Assembly (NCBI GenBank): GCA_963851025.1
Contig: CAWKOA010000012.1
Location: 129,250 to 193,249 of the forward strand
DNA length: 64,000 bases
Direction: 5' to 3'
Source of the DNA: RYN-230 sp963851025
GTDB taxonomy: Bacteria > Actinomycetota > Actinomycetes > Streptosporangiales > Streptosporangiaceae
The position numbers were made by a program, and so were the translations under genes. This document shows, piece by piece, positions 1 to 9,104 of this stretch. Under the pieces are notes generated by a model that was not told the origin of the DNA, did not search any database, and worked only from the letters and a program-made list of their open reading frames with translations. Each line of letters opens with the position of its first letter. Position 1 is the first letter of the stretch.

Positions 1-76
1 CGAGCCGGTACGCACCCGCCAGAATTGAGGCGGCCGGCCGCGAGTAGAAGCCCGGTCCCGGGACACCTGTCCGGCC

Positions 77-325
77 ATGACGACATCGAGCGAGTACGCG
101 GACCCGCCGGCTCAGGCTGACCCGGCCGGGATGAGCCTGCAGACCGACGAGGCCAAGGCCACCGTCGCAGAGATCAAGGCCGAGAACGAGGCCCTCAAAG
201 AGGCCGACCTGGCCGCGGAGGCCCAGGCCGAGGCGGCCGCCGAGCAGGCCAGGCAGCTGGCCGGGGTGACCGGGGAAGTACTGGAAGAGCTCAAGGACAT
301 GAAGGCCGGAGCCGACCAGGCGTGA
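77..325 (+). CDS. small acidic coiled-coil hypothetical protein
   Basis: This 82-residue reading frame encodes a protein made almost entirely of Ala, Glu, Lys, Asp and Gln. From about residue 20 to 75 the composition and heptad-like spacing suggest one long helix or coiled coil. There is no signal peptide or membrane segment. It starts at an ATG and ends in TGA, and third positions are strongly G/C as in real genes here. I recognise no family and no partner gene in the same direction. Its function is unknown; it could be a structural or scaffold peptide, or a spurious frame. Confidence 0.5.
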   Translation: MTTSSEYADPPAQADPAGMSLQTDEAKATVAEIKAENEALKEADLAAEAQAEAAAEQARQLAGVTGEVLEELKDMKAGADQA

Positions 326-487
326 CCAGCCGCACCGGCTGAGGGCTGTGCTGTCGTCCCTGGTGGCCGCGCAGCCTCAGCCGGCCTGCCAGCCTGAGGC
401 CTCCGCCACGGCAGAGGGGATGAGCGTACTGTTTAACGGTGCGCCTACTCTGAGGCCGCTGGCCTTGCGGCGGGACAGGAGGCCGTG

Positions 488-751
488 ATGAGAGCTCGCC
501 TGAGGCCGATCCGGTGGCTCGCTTGGATGGTACGGAGCCACCCGCAGCCCGTATTACTCGTTACCGGCGCACTGCTCATCGTCATCTGGATGCTGTGGCC
601 CAGTACCCTGGCCTTCGTTCCCGGAATGCTGGTTCTGGGATTGGGTACGCCGGGCGGCAGTCCCCTTCCCGGGCGGTTGAGCCCTACGGCTGCCCTGGCG
701 CGGATGACGAACAGCGGAGTGCGCGGCGGGGAAGACACGAACGCCCGCTGA
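488..751 (+). CDS. small putative membrane protein
   Basis: A reading frame of 87 residues starts at ATG 488, with a GTG one codon earlier. Residues about 22-55 are strongly hydrophobic and would form one long or two short membrane segments, followed by a polar Gly/Pro/Arg tail. Codon use is less G/C-biased than its neighbours (GTA, TTA, ACC mixed). It overlaps the C-terminal extension of the winged-helix gene on the other strand, so one of the two is probably shorter than drawn. No family is recognised. Confidence 0.35.
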   Translation: MRARLRPIRWLAWMVRSHPQPVLLVTGALLIVIWMLWPSTLAFVPGMLVLGLGTPGGSPLPGRLSPTAALARMTNSGVRGGEDTNAR

Positions 752-1153
752 TACCGGGCTCCGGCGCATGGGCACAGGTACACGGTCGGATGCGTCCGGC
801 GTTCCTTCCGATCCGGGCGGCTGGGCGAGCCCGTCGCCTCTGCGGGTATCGGCGTGGAAGCCCTCGTTGCTGACGATTGCCTGCAGGGCGGCGAGGTGTC
901 CGTCATATGCTGCCCGCCCGGCTGCGGTCATGGACATGCTGGTCCGCACGCGCGACGCGCAGGTGGACTTGTGCACGTCGATGTAGCCGGCCTCATGCAG
1001 GACCCGGATGTGCTTGGACAAGACCGAGTCGGCCACTCCCAGGCCCTCCCGCACGGTGGCGAAGTCGGCGGAGCTGACGGCGGACAGTATCGCGCAGATC
1101 TGCAGCCGGTTCGGCGCGTGCACGATCTCATCGAAGCGGGCGGCAGTACTCAC
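554..1153 (-). CDS. winged-helix (MarR/ArsR-like) transcriptional regulator with unusual C-terminal extension
   Basis: The first 100 or so residues are a typical short actinobacterial winged-helix regulator: an N-terminal helix, then the recognition element around SVLSKHIRVLHEAGYI, then a wing and the TAAGRAAYDGHLAAL helix. Members of this family are normally about 100-110 residues long. Here the frame runs on for another 90 Arg/Pro/Gly-rich residues that look like read-through of non-coding sequence, so the natural stop may have been lost by a frame shift near 850. It starts at GTG 1153, overlapping the stop of the upstream membrane protein (GTGA), so the two are translationally coupled. The inverted repeats at 1625-1669 ahead of the pair are plausible operator sites for it. 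Confidence 0.7.
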   Translation of the reverse strand: MSTAARFDEIVHAPNRLQICAILSAVSSADFATVREGLGVADSVLSKHIRVLHEAGYIDVHKSTCASRVRTSMSMTAAGRAAYDGHLAALQAIVSNEGFHADTRRGDGLAQPPGSEGTPDASDRVPVPMRRSPVSAGVRVFPAAHSAVRHPRQGSRRAQPPGKGTAARRTQSQNQHSGNEGQGTGPQHPDDDEQCAGNE

Positions 1154-1653
1154 CGGCTTGCCTGCAGGCGCGCTCGTAGCAGTTTGTCCGTCCAGCGCCC
1201 GAACACGACGGTGAGGGGCACGGCAAGCGCGCCTGCGGCCAGGAATGCGCCGTGTGTCCCGCGGTCAAGGCGGAGCCAGCAGGCGATCGCGATCAGCCCG
1301 CTCAGGGTCAGGACGTGGCCCGCGAAAACGGCTCGCGTGCGGCAATCGAAGTACTCCATCGCGACCCCCACACGACGCTGGTTCCACCACGACAGCGCAC
1401 TGCAGCCGGCCGTATAGGCAGCCACCGACCAGCCGAACAGCGCCCAGTTGCGGAACTCCGCCTCGGCGATCGCGCCGCCGGCGAGCACCCCGAAGGCCAG
1501 GTGGAACCAGCCTGGCGCGATGATCCGGTCTGCCAGCCAGGAGCGGCTGGCGCCGATGGCGGATATGGCGCTGGCGGCCTCGCCGGGTGCCATCCCGGCG
1601 GCCGGACGGTTGGGGCCGTCATGACTTTCCATGACGGAAAGGCTAGCTGCCAC
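1150..1653 (-). CDS. integral membrane protein co-transcribed with the winged-helix regulator
   Basis: This is a protein of up to 167 residues with four hydrophobic segments (about 46-66, 68-88, 105-125, 135-152). I recognise no enzyme motif. The first in-frame start is GTG 1653; ATG 1632 and a Met at about residue 21 are alternatives. Because two inverted repeats cover 1625-1669, a start at ATG 1632 or further in is more likely if those repeats are a promoter operator. Its stop overlaps the start of the regulator, giving a two-gene operon. Such membrane-protein/winged-helix pairs are common in actinobacteria and the function is unknown. Confidence 0.7.
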   Translation of the reverse strand: MAASLSVMESHDGPNRPAAGMAPGEAASAISAIGASRSWLADRIIAPGWFHLAFGVLAGGAIAEAEFRNWALFGWSVAAYTAGCSALSWWNQRRVGVAMEYFDCRTRAVFAGHVLTLSGLIAIACWLRLDRGTHGAFLAAGALAVPLTVVFGRWTDKLLRARLQASR

Positions 1654-1669
1654 TTTCCATCATGGCAAG
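1625..1669. promoter_or_regulatory. two spaced inverted repeats CTTTCC-N5-GGAAAG / CTTTCC-N5-GGCAAG
   Basis: A perfect 6-bp inverted repeat with a 5-bp spacer lies at 1625-1641. A second, one-mismatch copy lies at 1653-1669, and the centres are 28 bp apart. They sit exactly at the 5' end of the membrane-protein/winged-helix operon. Two phased dyads at an operon start are what an autoregulated dimeric winged-helix repressor would use. The assignment is inference; the repeats themselves are plain in the sequence. Confidence 0.55.
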
Positions 1670-1674
1670 GGAGT

Positions 1675-1741
1675 GTCAGCGATCAGCCGAAGCAACCGTC
1701 AGCGATCAGCCGCAACACTGTCGCCCATCAGCCGAAGGCCA
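1675..1741. repeat. three-unit imperfect tandem repeat, 22-23 bp period
   Basis: Three adjacent units begin at 1675, 1698 and 1720. The first two share GTCAGCGATCAGCCG, and the third shares the ATCAGCCGAAG part. The array lies between the operator dyads and tRNA-Lys, upstream of the minus-strand operon. It may be a regulator array or simple tandem duplication. Confidence 0.6.
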
Positions 1742-1776
1742 GACGTCAAGCCTCAGGCGAACTAATACAACTGACC

Positions 1777-1851
1777 TGGTGGGGCGCCTGGGGCTCGAAC
1801 CCAGAACCGACGGATTAAAAGTCCGCTGCTCTACCATTGAGCTAACGCCCC
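1777..1851 (-). tRNA. tRNA-Lys (anticodon TTT)
   Basis: On the minus strand the cloverleaf is complete. The acceptor GGGGCGT pairs with the 3' GCGCCCC side, the D arm contains AGCTCAATGGTAGAGC, the anticodon loop is CTTTTAA with anticodon TTT, and the T arm has GGTTCGAGCCCC. The discriminator A is followed by an encoded CCA. The 3' tail of the neighbouring membrane-protein frame runs into its 5' end. Confidence 0.97.
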
Positions 1852-3043
1852 GGGACCGGGCAGGCCGGCACCGTCGGACGAAGCGTACCGACTGAAGCGG
1901 TGATCCGCGTAGCGGCGGCCGCCCCGGACCGGGTCAGGCCCGCGGGCGGATGGGCGGGATCGGTCTTCTGCGGATGGCGCCGCGGGCCGGACCACAGCGC
2001 CGGGACCGCGTCCACGGCCTTGGCCACCGCGTAGGCGGCCTGCTCGTAGTTGACCCGCCAGCCCACGAAGTCCGGCCAGGCGTCGGCGGGCGTGCGCTCG
2101 ACCGGGAAGTTCACCTTCTCCAGCGTCGCGATCCCCTCCAGGAACTCCTGGTAGGTCAGGCTGATGCCCTCGCTGGGATCGGGCATCTCCGGCACGGCCA
2201 GGCCCATGGCCCGGGCCACCTCGTTGAAGCACTGGAACCCGCCGCGCAGGCACAGCCGGGCCGCCACGGTCGGCGCCGCCTGCGGGGACAGGGCCAGGTA
2301 CATGGCGGCCGAATCCAGCACCGCGAGCAGCGCGGTCACCCAGGACGACAGCGGCCTGGGCGAGCGGAACCGGACCAGCGGCAGGTAGGTGGTGTGGCTC
2401 TCGGCGATGTCCGCGGCCCAGCGCTCCCACTGGTCGTACAGGTCCGGCAGGGTGTTGATGGTGGACGCGCCCGAGCCCAGCGCGTAGTGCGTGCGGGCCA
2501 GCAGTTCCGGGCCCCACGACGGCACCCCGGCCCGCGCGTTCAGCAGCGCGACGTCGGTCTCCCGCCGGTTGAACGCCGAGTACAGGGTGGGCAGGTAGGC
2601 GATCTGCAGGGTCAGCGTGGTCAGCCCGATCAGCCCGGCCGCGTACTGGATCAGCCGGCCGGCCGCCCCGGACACCGAGGAGTCGCCGATGAACCAGAAG
2701 GCCGGGCCCGGCGTCATCGAAGGACAGTGTCACCCCGCCGGGCATGAACGGCCACAGCAGCAGGGTGAACCCGACGTACGCCACCAGCCAGCCAGGCCAG
2801 CAGCTGGCAGATCAGCAGCGTGGCCGCCTCGGCGGCCAGGATCCGGTCCCGCCGGCGGTAGTTCCTGACCGGGGCGGTCAGCAGCTGGAACCCGGTGTGC
2901 ACCAGCCGGTCCACCCAGATCATCAGCCGGCCGCCGGCCGGCCGCGGCACGATCAGCGTCCCGACCAGGCTGATGCAGTCGATGACGACCAGGAACAGCC
3001 CGACGGCGGCGGCGATGTACCGCGCGTACAGCGGCACCATCAT
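1842..3043 (-). pseudogene. integral membrane protein, broken by two frame shifts
   Basis: The coding signal starts at ATG 3043 and can be followed through three frames. The N-terminal part (two hydrophobic segments, residues 1-110) breaks near 2785. A short piece with the motif YVGFTLLLWPF follows and breaks near 2715. A third piece of about 290 residues starts TPGPAFWFIGDSSVSG. Both breaks are cured by removing one base, so each is a +1 change. Joined, the product would be about 390 residues with four hydrophobic segments and a long cytoplasmic domain, resembling actinobacterial putative ion-channel-like membrane proteins that I cannot name more closely. The tail overlaps tRNA-Lys by a few bases. 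Whether the breaks are real or base-calling errors cannot be decided here. Confidence 0.6.
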
Positions 3044-3054
3044 GGCCGGCCCCG

Positions 3055-3361
3055 CTACGCCGGCTCGTCGATCGGGACCAGGGCCGCGACGTCCGGGTGC
3101 CGGTCCAGCCAGGCCCGCGCGAACGGGCAGGCCGGCACGACGGTCAGCCCCTCCCCGGCCGCGTACCCGATCGCCGCGCGCACGAGCTGGCCGCCGACAC
3201 CGTGGCCTTCCAGCGTCGTCCGGCACGCCGGTATGCAGCAGGACCATCCGCTCGCCGCGGCGCCGGTACACAAGCTCCGCAACGGAACCGCCCGCGCGGT
3301 ACTCGAACACGTGACGGCCTGGGTCGTGGGTTACCTGCGGTGAGTCGATCACGCGGTCCAT
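3055..3361 (-). pseudogene. GNAT-type N-acetyltransferase (YidJ/COG2388-like), one frame shift
   Basis: It starts at ATG 3361. Residues 1-50 show FEYRAGGSVAELVYRRRG and a HTGVP loop. The rest, in a shifted frame, shows LEGHGVGGQLVRAAIGYA, which is the acetyl-CoA pyrophosphate loop, and then VVPACPFARAWLDRHPD. This is the usual order in the roughly 100-residue single-domain GNAT family (COG2388). Deleting one base near 3220 restores a continuous product of about 101 residues. It lies directly upstream of the broken membrane protein on the same strand, and is divergent from the transketolase-like gene. Confidence 0.7.
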
Positions 3362-3438
3362 CGTCTCAGGACGGGACTGGCCGCCGCGGGGCGGGAATGC
3401 GAAGCTGGCCGGACCAGCACGTCACCTGGGGTGGAGTC

Positions 3439-5833
3439 ATGACCGTGAGCAGTGCCGAGCAGGCCGACCTGGACGTTCTCGCCGGGATCCAGCAGCGGGT
3501 CCTGTGGCTGGCCACCCGGATCGTGGACGCGGCCAACCACGACCGCGACACCGGGGACGGCGTCAAGGTGGGCGGCCACCAGGCCTCCAGCGCCAGCCTG
3601 GTCAGCGTGATGACCGCGCTGTACTTCGCGTACCTGGACGCCCCGGACAAGGTCAGCGTGAAGCCGCACGCCTCCCCGGTCTACCACGCGATCCAGTACC
3701 TGCTCGGCAACCTGGACCGCGGCTACCTGCCGTCGCTGCGCGCGTTCGGCGGCCTGCAGGCCTACCCGAGCCGGACCAAGGACCCGGACGGCCCCGACTT
3801 CTCCACCGGGTCGGTCGGGCTGGGCGCGGCCGCGCCGCTGTTCGCCGCGGCGGCCCGCCGGTACGTGGACGCCCACTTCGGCCCCCGGCCGCGCAGCCGG
3901 TTCGTCTCCCTGATCGGCGACGCCGAGCTGGACGAGGGCAACATCTGGGAAGCGGTCGCCGACTCCGCCACCGACGGGCTCGGCAACGTCATGTGGATCG
4001 TGGACCTGAACCGGCAGTCGCTGGACCGGGTGGTGCCCGGGATGCGGATCGCCCAGTGGGAGCAGCAGTTCACCGCGGCCGGGTGGCACGTGGTGGAGGC
4101 CAAGTACGGCGCCGGGCTGCAGCAGGCCTTCGAGCGGCCCGGCGGCGCCGCGCTGCGCGACTGGATCGACGCCCTGCCCAACGAGCACTACCAGTCGCTG
4201 TTCGGCCTGGCCCCGGCCGATGTCCGGGCCCGCTTCCTGGACGGCGCGCCGGAGGAGGTGTCGCGGGTTCTGCGCCGGCCTGGCCGACGACGAGCTGGCC
4301 GCCCTGGTCACCGACCTGGCCGGGCACGACCTGCGCTCGCTGCTCGACGCGTTCGCCGCCTGCGACGCGGAGAAGGACCGGCCGAGCGTGGTCTTCGCGT
4401 ACACGGTCAAGGGCTGGGGCCTGCCGATCGCCGGCAACCCGCGCAACCACTCGGCGCTGCTCACCACGAACCAGGTGGACGAGATGCGGGCCCGGCTGGG
4501 GCTGACCCCGGACACCGAATGGGACCGCTTCGACCCGATGACGCCGGCCGGCCAGTGGGCGGCCGCGCGGCGTGAGCACCTGGCCCGGGCCCCCCGGTCG
4601 GCGCGGCCCGCGGTGACCGTGCCCGAGGCCACCGGGCCTGCGCACCAGCCGGCCGCTGTCCACCCAGGAGGCCTTCGGCCGGATCCTGGTCGACCTGTCC
4701 CGGGACCAGGCCGTGGCGCCCTACCTGGTCACCACGGCGCCCGACGTGGCCACCTCGACCAACCTGGCCGGCTTCATCAACCGCACCAGGGTGTTCAGCC
4801 CGGACGCGCGCCGGTCGTGGAGCGAGGACACCGTGCTGAAGTGGGCCGAGGGCCCGGACGGCCACCACATCGAGCTGGGCATCAGCGAGATGAACCTGTT
4901 CCTGCTGCTCGGCCAGCTCGGCCTGGCCTGGGACCTGTCCGACCAGCCGCTGCTGCCGGTGGGCACGGTGTACGACCCGTTCGTGCTGCGCGGCCTGGAC
5001 GCGTTCATCTACTCGGTCTACTCCGGCGCCCGGTTCATCGTGGCCGGCACCCCGTCCGGGGTCACCCTGGCCCCGGAGGGCGGCGCGCACCAGTCCACGA
5101 TCACCCCCTCGGTCGGCCTGGAGCTGCCCGGCGTCACGTTCATCGAGCCCGCCTACGCGACCGCGCTGGACTGGCTGCTGTGCGGGGCGCTGCAGGGCAT
5201 CGCCACCGCGAACGCGGCCGCGCTCGGCCCGACCCGGGACGGGACGCCGGTCATGGAGGACGGCTCGTACTACTTCCGGCTCACCACCCGGGGCCTCGAC
5301 CAGCAGCCGTTCCAGGCGGCCCGGGACCGGCTGGGCGACGCGGTGCTGCGCCGCCAGGTCCTGGCCGGCGCCTACCGGCTGGTCGACGCGGGCCCGCCCG
5401 CGGACGGCACGCCCGATGGTGCACCTGGCCGGCTGCGGCGCGGTGCTGCCCGAGGTGCTGGCCGCCGCGGCCGAGCTGGCGCGAGGAGGGCATCGCCGCG
5501 AACGTGGTGGACGTCACCTCGGCGGACCGGCTCTACCGGGCCTGGCAGCGGACGCTGCGCCAGGGCGTGCGCACCGCCACGGTGCCGTCCATCCCCGGCG
5601 CGCTGCGCAGTGCGTTCGGGGCGGGGCTTCGGGACCGGGCGCCGATCGTCACCGTGCACGACGCGGCCTCGCACACGCTGAGCTGGCTCGGCTCCGCCCT
5701 GGGCGTGCCCGCGGTCAGCCTGGGCGTGGACGGTTTCGGCCAGTCCGGCGCGGTCAGCGACCTGTACCGGGCGCACGACCTGGATTCCGGCTCCATCGTC
5801 AACGCCGCCCTGGCCGCCCTGTCCCTGAGTTAA
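3439..5833 (+). pseudogene. transketolase / pyruvate-dehydrogenase-E1-like thiamine-diphosphate enzyme, four frame shifts
   Basis: The reading begins at ATG 3439 and ends at TAA 5833, about 797 residues when joined. The N-terminal half carries VGGHQASSASLVSVM and VSVKPHASPVYHAIQYL. The ThDP/Mg motif GDAELDEGN lies about 25 residues before NRQS. The second half has the pyrimidine-binding domain (GISEMNLFLLLG) and a transketolase C-terminal domain. This matches actinobacterial AceE-like transketolase homologues of about 790 residues. Four interruptions near 4265, 4650, 5413 and 5483 are each repaired by deleting one base. The product would transfer two-carbon units or decarboxylate a 2-oxoacid; the true substrate is unknown. 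It is convergent with the acyl-CoA dehydrogenase gene. Confidence 0.75.
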
Positions 5834-5866
5834 GCCCGGTTCACCGAGGCGGCCGCCTGCGGAAGG

Positions 5867-7053
5867 TCAGCGGAAAGCGCTGATGCCGGTGAGGACCTGG
5901 CCCAGGGTCAGCGCGTGGACTTCCTCGGTGCCCTCGTAGGTGAGGACCGACTCCAGGTTGTTGGCGTGCCGGATCACCGGGTACTCCAGCGTGATCCCGT
6001 TGGCGCCCAGGATGGTCCGGGCCTGCCGGGCGATCTCGATGGCCGCCCGGACGTTGCTCATCTTGCCCAGGCTGACCTGCTCGCGGGGTCAGCTCCCCGG
6101 CCTCCTTGAGCCGGCCCAGGTGCAGCGCGAGCAGCTGGGCCCGGGACAGGTCGGCCAGCATCCAGGCCAGCTTGCCCTGGGTGAGCTGGAAGCCGCCGAT
6201 CGGCTGGCCGAACTGCTCCCGGGTCTTGGCGTAGTCCACCGCGGCCTCCAGGCAGGACCGGGCGGCCCCGGTCACCCCCCAGACGATGCCGAACCGGGCC
6301 TCGCTCAGGCAGGACAGCGGCCCCTTCAGCCCGGACACCCCGGGCAGCATGGCCTCCGCGGGCAGCTTCACGTCGTCGAAGTGCAGCTCGGCCGTGATCG
6401 AGGCGCGCAGCGACATCTTCTTGTGGATGGACCGGGAGGTGAACCCGCGCGCCGCGCGAGGCACCAGGAAGCCCCGGATCCCTTCTTGCGTCTGGGCCCA
6501 CACCACGGCGATATCTGCCACCGACCCGTTGGTGATCCACATTTTGGACCCCGACAGCACCCAGTCACTTCCGTTGCGGATGGCTTTGGTTTTCATGCTG
6601 GACGGATCGCTGCCGTGGTCCGGCTCGGTCAGCCCGAAGCAGCCGATGGCCTCACCCGCCGCCATCCGGGGCAGCCATTCCTCCTTCTGCTCCGGGGAGC
6701 CGTATTTCCAGATCGGGAACATGGCCAGCGAGCCCTGGACGGAGACCAGGCTGCGCAGCCCGGAATCGGCCGCTTCCAGCTCGCGGCAGGCGACCCCGTA
6801 GGCGACCGGGCCCATTCCCGCGCAGCCGTAGCCGGTCAGGTGCATGCCGAGCAGGCCCAGCTTGCCGAGTTCGGGGGCGATCTCGCGGGGCAGCGTGCCC
6901 GCCTCGAACCAGTCGGCGATGTGCGGCATCACCCGCTCGGCCGTGAACGCCCGCACCGTGTCGCGGACCAGGACCTCGTCCGAGGCTCAGCTGCTGGTCG
7001 ACGCGCAGCAGGTCGAGGTCGTGGCCGGGCTGGCCGGCGGCGTGCGTGGGCAT
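5867..7053 (-). pseudogene. glutaryl-CoA dehydrogenase-like acyl-CoA dehydrogenase, two frame shifts
   Basis: The start is ATG 7053. After about 24 residues the frame changes near 6985, and again near 6085; each break is repaired by deleting one base, giving about 394 residues, the normal family length. Visible motifs are the FAD/substrate segment CFGLTEPDHGSDP, KMWITNGSVADIAVVWA, the helix TREQFGQPIGGFQLTQGKLA, and the C-terminal catalytic segment TYEGTEEVHALTLGQ. The Glu in the TYEGTE motif is the family's catalytic base. The FGLTEPDHGSDP and TYEGT signatures fit GcdH (glutaryl-CoA to crotonyl-CoA plus CO2) better than other acyl-CoA dehydrogenases. It faces the transketolase-like gene tail to tail. 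Confidence 0.8.
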
Positions 7054-7148
7054 GGCGGGTCCTTCCGGTCATTCACTAACTCCCGCGCCCAGCGTATGCG
7101 GGCCGCGTTCGGCTGTCTGGACCCGGCCGGACCGGGAATGATCGGGGC

Positions 7149-7400
7149 ATGAACGAGGCCAATGGGAACAAGAGGCTAATCCGGACACGGAAAGGTCGGC
7201 TCGTGGCTGGCGTCTGCTCCGGGATCGGCGAGTACGCCGGTATCGACCCCACCGTGGTCCGGCTGATCTTCGTCGTGCTGGCCCTGGTGACGGCCGGCGT
7301 CTTCGCCCTGGTGTACCTGGCGGCGTGGGTCGTCATCCCAGAAGAAGGGGAGGGCGCGTCGATCGCCGAGAACCTGATCAAGAAGACGGGTAGCAGCTAG
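7149..7400 (+). CDS. PspC-domain membrane protein
   Basis: The 83-residue product is essentially one PspC domain. It has a short polar N-terminus, the RTRKGRLVAGVCSGIGEYAGIDP amphipathic segment at about 12-34, then one long membrane segment at about 36-63, and WVVIPEE marking its end. PspC proteins sense or tether envelope-stress regulators at the membrane. It stands alone, divergent from the glutaryl-CoA dehydrogenase gene. The C-terminal tail of the MFS gene is drawn antisense across it, which suggests that tail is not real coding sequence. Confidence 0.9.
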   Translation: MNEANGNKRLIRTRKGRLVAGVCSGIGEYAGIDPTVVRLIFVVLALVTAGVFALVYLAAWVVIPEEGEGASIAENLIKKTGSS

Positions 7401-9104
7401 CCGGGCGCGCACGGACAGGTCACGGGGCGCCCGGTGGGCTGAGCCGCGGCGGGTGCTCCTGGCCGGGCTGAGATCGGGCGCGGTGGCGCGGCCGGTCCCG
7501 GCGGGCCGGGCGGTCCCGGCCGGTTGCGGGGCGTCCCCGGGCGGGTCGGCGTCCGCGGGCGGGTCGGTGTCTGCGGGGCGCGGCGGCGGTGCGGACAGGC
7601 CGGTTCCCCGCTCGGCCACCGGCAGGTTGAGCACCGGCGGTGCGGCGGGACGGGGCCTGGGCGCGGGGGGCAGCCTGGGCCGCTCGGGCGGCTCGGTGAG
7701 CAGCGGGCCTGGCGCTGGCGCTGCTGGGCCCGGTGCTGGTGCTGGGCCTGGCGCTGGCGCTGGTGGTGCCGTGGCGACGGCGGTCCCGGCCAGCGCGGAG
7801 GCCGCCGGGCCGCGCTCCAGCATGCTGATCAGCTCCGCGTGCCGGCGGGTCCAGTCGGTGGCCAGGGCGGCGGCGGCCAGCAGGCCCAGCAGCCCGGCGA
7901 GGGTGACCGCCGCCGGCGCCCCGACCCGCTGGGCCACCGCCCCGCCGGTCAGGATGCCCAGGCCCTGCGCGGCCAGCAGGCCGGTCTGGGCGACCGCGAA
8001 CGCGCGGACCCGCCGGGCGGCCGGCAGCGCCGTGACGAACGCCGCGGCGGCGGCCAGCTGGTAGGCGCCGCCCGCGCCGGCCAGGGCCCAGAGCAGGAGC
8101 AGGACCGGCAGCGGCGGGTGCGCCAGGCTGAAGATCAGCGGCGCGCAGGACAGCATGGCCAGCCAGCCCATCGGCCGCATCCGGTCCGAGGGGCGCAGCA
8201 GGCGGCCGATCACGAACCCGCCGATCATCGTGCCGGCCGGCATGGCCGCCATGAGCAGCCCGATGGTCGGCGCGCCGCCGCCGAGGGTGCGCGCGTACGG
8301 GGCGGCCAGCGCCTCGGGCACCACGGTGAAACCGGCCAGCCAGCCGAAGAGCACCAGGGTGCGCAGCACCGGGCTGCCGAACACGGCGGCCACGCCGTCC
8401 CAGGTGATCTCCCACGGCGAGGGATGGCTGGCGCTGCGCGGCGGCGCGGGCCGGGGCCGCACCCCGCAGGCCAGGATGCCGGCCGACAGGCTGAAGGACA
8501 GTGAGTCCAGGGCCAGGGCCCGGTACGGCCCGAGCGCCGCGACCAGGCCGCCGCCGGCCAGGAAGCCGGCGATCTGGCCGAGCTGGGTGGTGTGGCTCCC
8601 GATCACCGAGCCCAGCGGGTACTTCTCCGCGGGCAGGACGTCGGGCAGGATCGCCGACCGGGCCGCCGAGAACGGCGTGCCGAGCAGCACGGTGGCGAAG
8701 ATCAGCAGGCACAGCCCGGCGAACGGCAGCCCCGGCAGCGCCATCAGGGCGACCAGCCCGGCCCGGGCCAGATCCAGGGTGATCATCATCTGCTGGCGCG
8801 GCATGAGGTCGGCCAGCCCGGCCAGGATCCCCCCGCCGATCACCGGCGGCAGGTAGGTCAGGGCGTAGGCCGCCGCGGTCAGGAACGCTGACCCGGTCCG
8901 GGCGTACACCACGAAGGCGATGGCCACCTGCGCGAACTGATCGCCCGCGCAGGACAGCGCCTGGGCGGACCACAGCGCGCGGAACTCCCTGACGGCGAAC
9001 ACATCGCGGTAGGCAACCGGCTGGTCGCCGGGTTGCCGGTGCCGGCCCGGCCCCGATGCGTGCGCCGGCCTCCGGGAAAGCGGTGGGTGCTCTCCGTTGT
9101 GCAC
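7176..9104 (-). CDS. MFS transporter with long Ala/Pro-rich tail
   Basis: Residues about 30-430 form a 12-segment major-facilitator permease of the enterobactin-exporter/macrolide-efflux type (FREFRALWSAQALSCAGDQ start, ADLMPRQQMMI loop after segment 2). Its likely role is drug or metabolite efflux. After residue 440 the sequence becomes low-complexity Pro/Ala/Gly, encoded by a GCTGGC/GGGCCTGGC-rich stretch at 7700-7780. The last 75 or so residues are antisense to the PspC gene, so the natural stop has probably been lost and the true end lies between 7400 and 7800. It starts at ATG 9104. Confidence 0.8.
   Translation of the reverse strand: MHNGEHPPLSRRPAHASGPGRHRQPGDQPVAYRDVFAVREFRALWSAQALSCAGDQFAQVAIAFVVYARTGSAFLTAAAYALTYLPPVIGGGILAGLADLMPRQQMMITLDLARAGLVALMALPGLPFAGLCLLIFATVLLGTPFSAARSAILPDVLPAEKYPLGSVIGSHTTQLGQIAGFLAGGGLVAALGPYRALALDSLSFSLSAGILACGVRPRPAPPRSASHPSPWEITWDGVAAVFGSPVLRTLVLFGWLAGFTVVPEALAAPYARTLGGGAPTIGLLMAAMPAGTMIGGFVIGRLLRPSDRMRPMGWLAMLSCAPLIFSLAHPPLPVLLLLWALAGAGGAYQLAAAAAFVTALPAARRVRAFAVAQTGLLAAQGLGILTGGAVAQRVGAPAAVTLAGLLGLLAAAALATDWTRRHAELISMLERGPAASALAGTAVATAPPAPAPGPAPAPGPAAPAPGPLLTEPPERPRLPPAPRPRPAAPPVLNLPVAERGTGLSAPPPRPADTDPPADADPPGDAPQPAGTARPAGTGRATAPDLSPARSTRRGSAHRAPRDLSVRARLAATRLLDQVLGDRRALPFFWDDDPRRQVHQGEDAGRHQGQHDEDQPDHGGVDTGVLADPGADASHEPTFPCPD

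Noticed and set aside
1675..1741. CRISPR array
   Set aside because: Units are contiguous with no unique spacers and there are no cas genes in the window.
3439..5833. Programmed +1 frameshifting
   Set aside because: Four breaks in one gene with no shared slippery sequence, and similar breaks in three unrelated neighbours, point to errors or decay.
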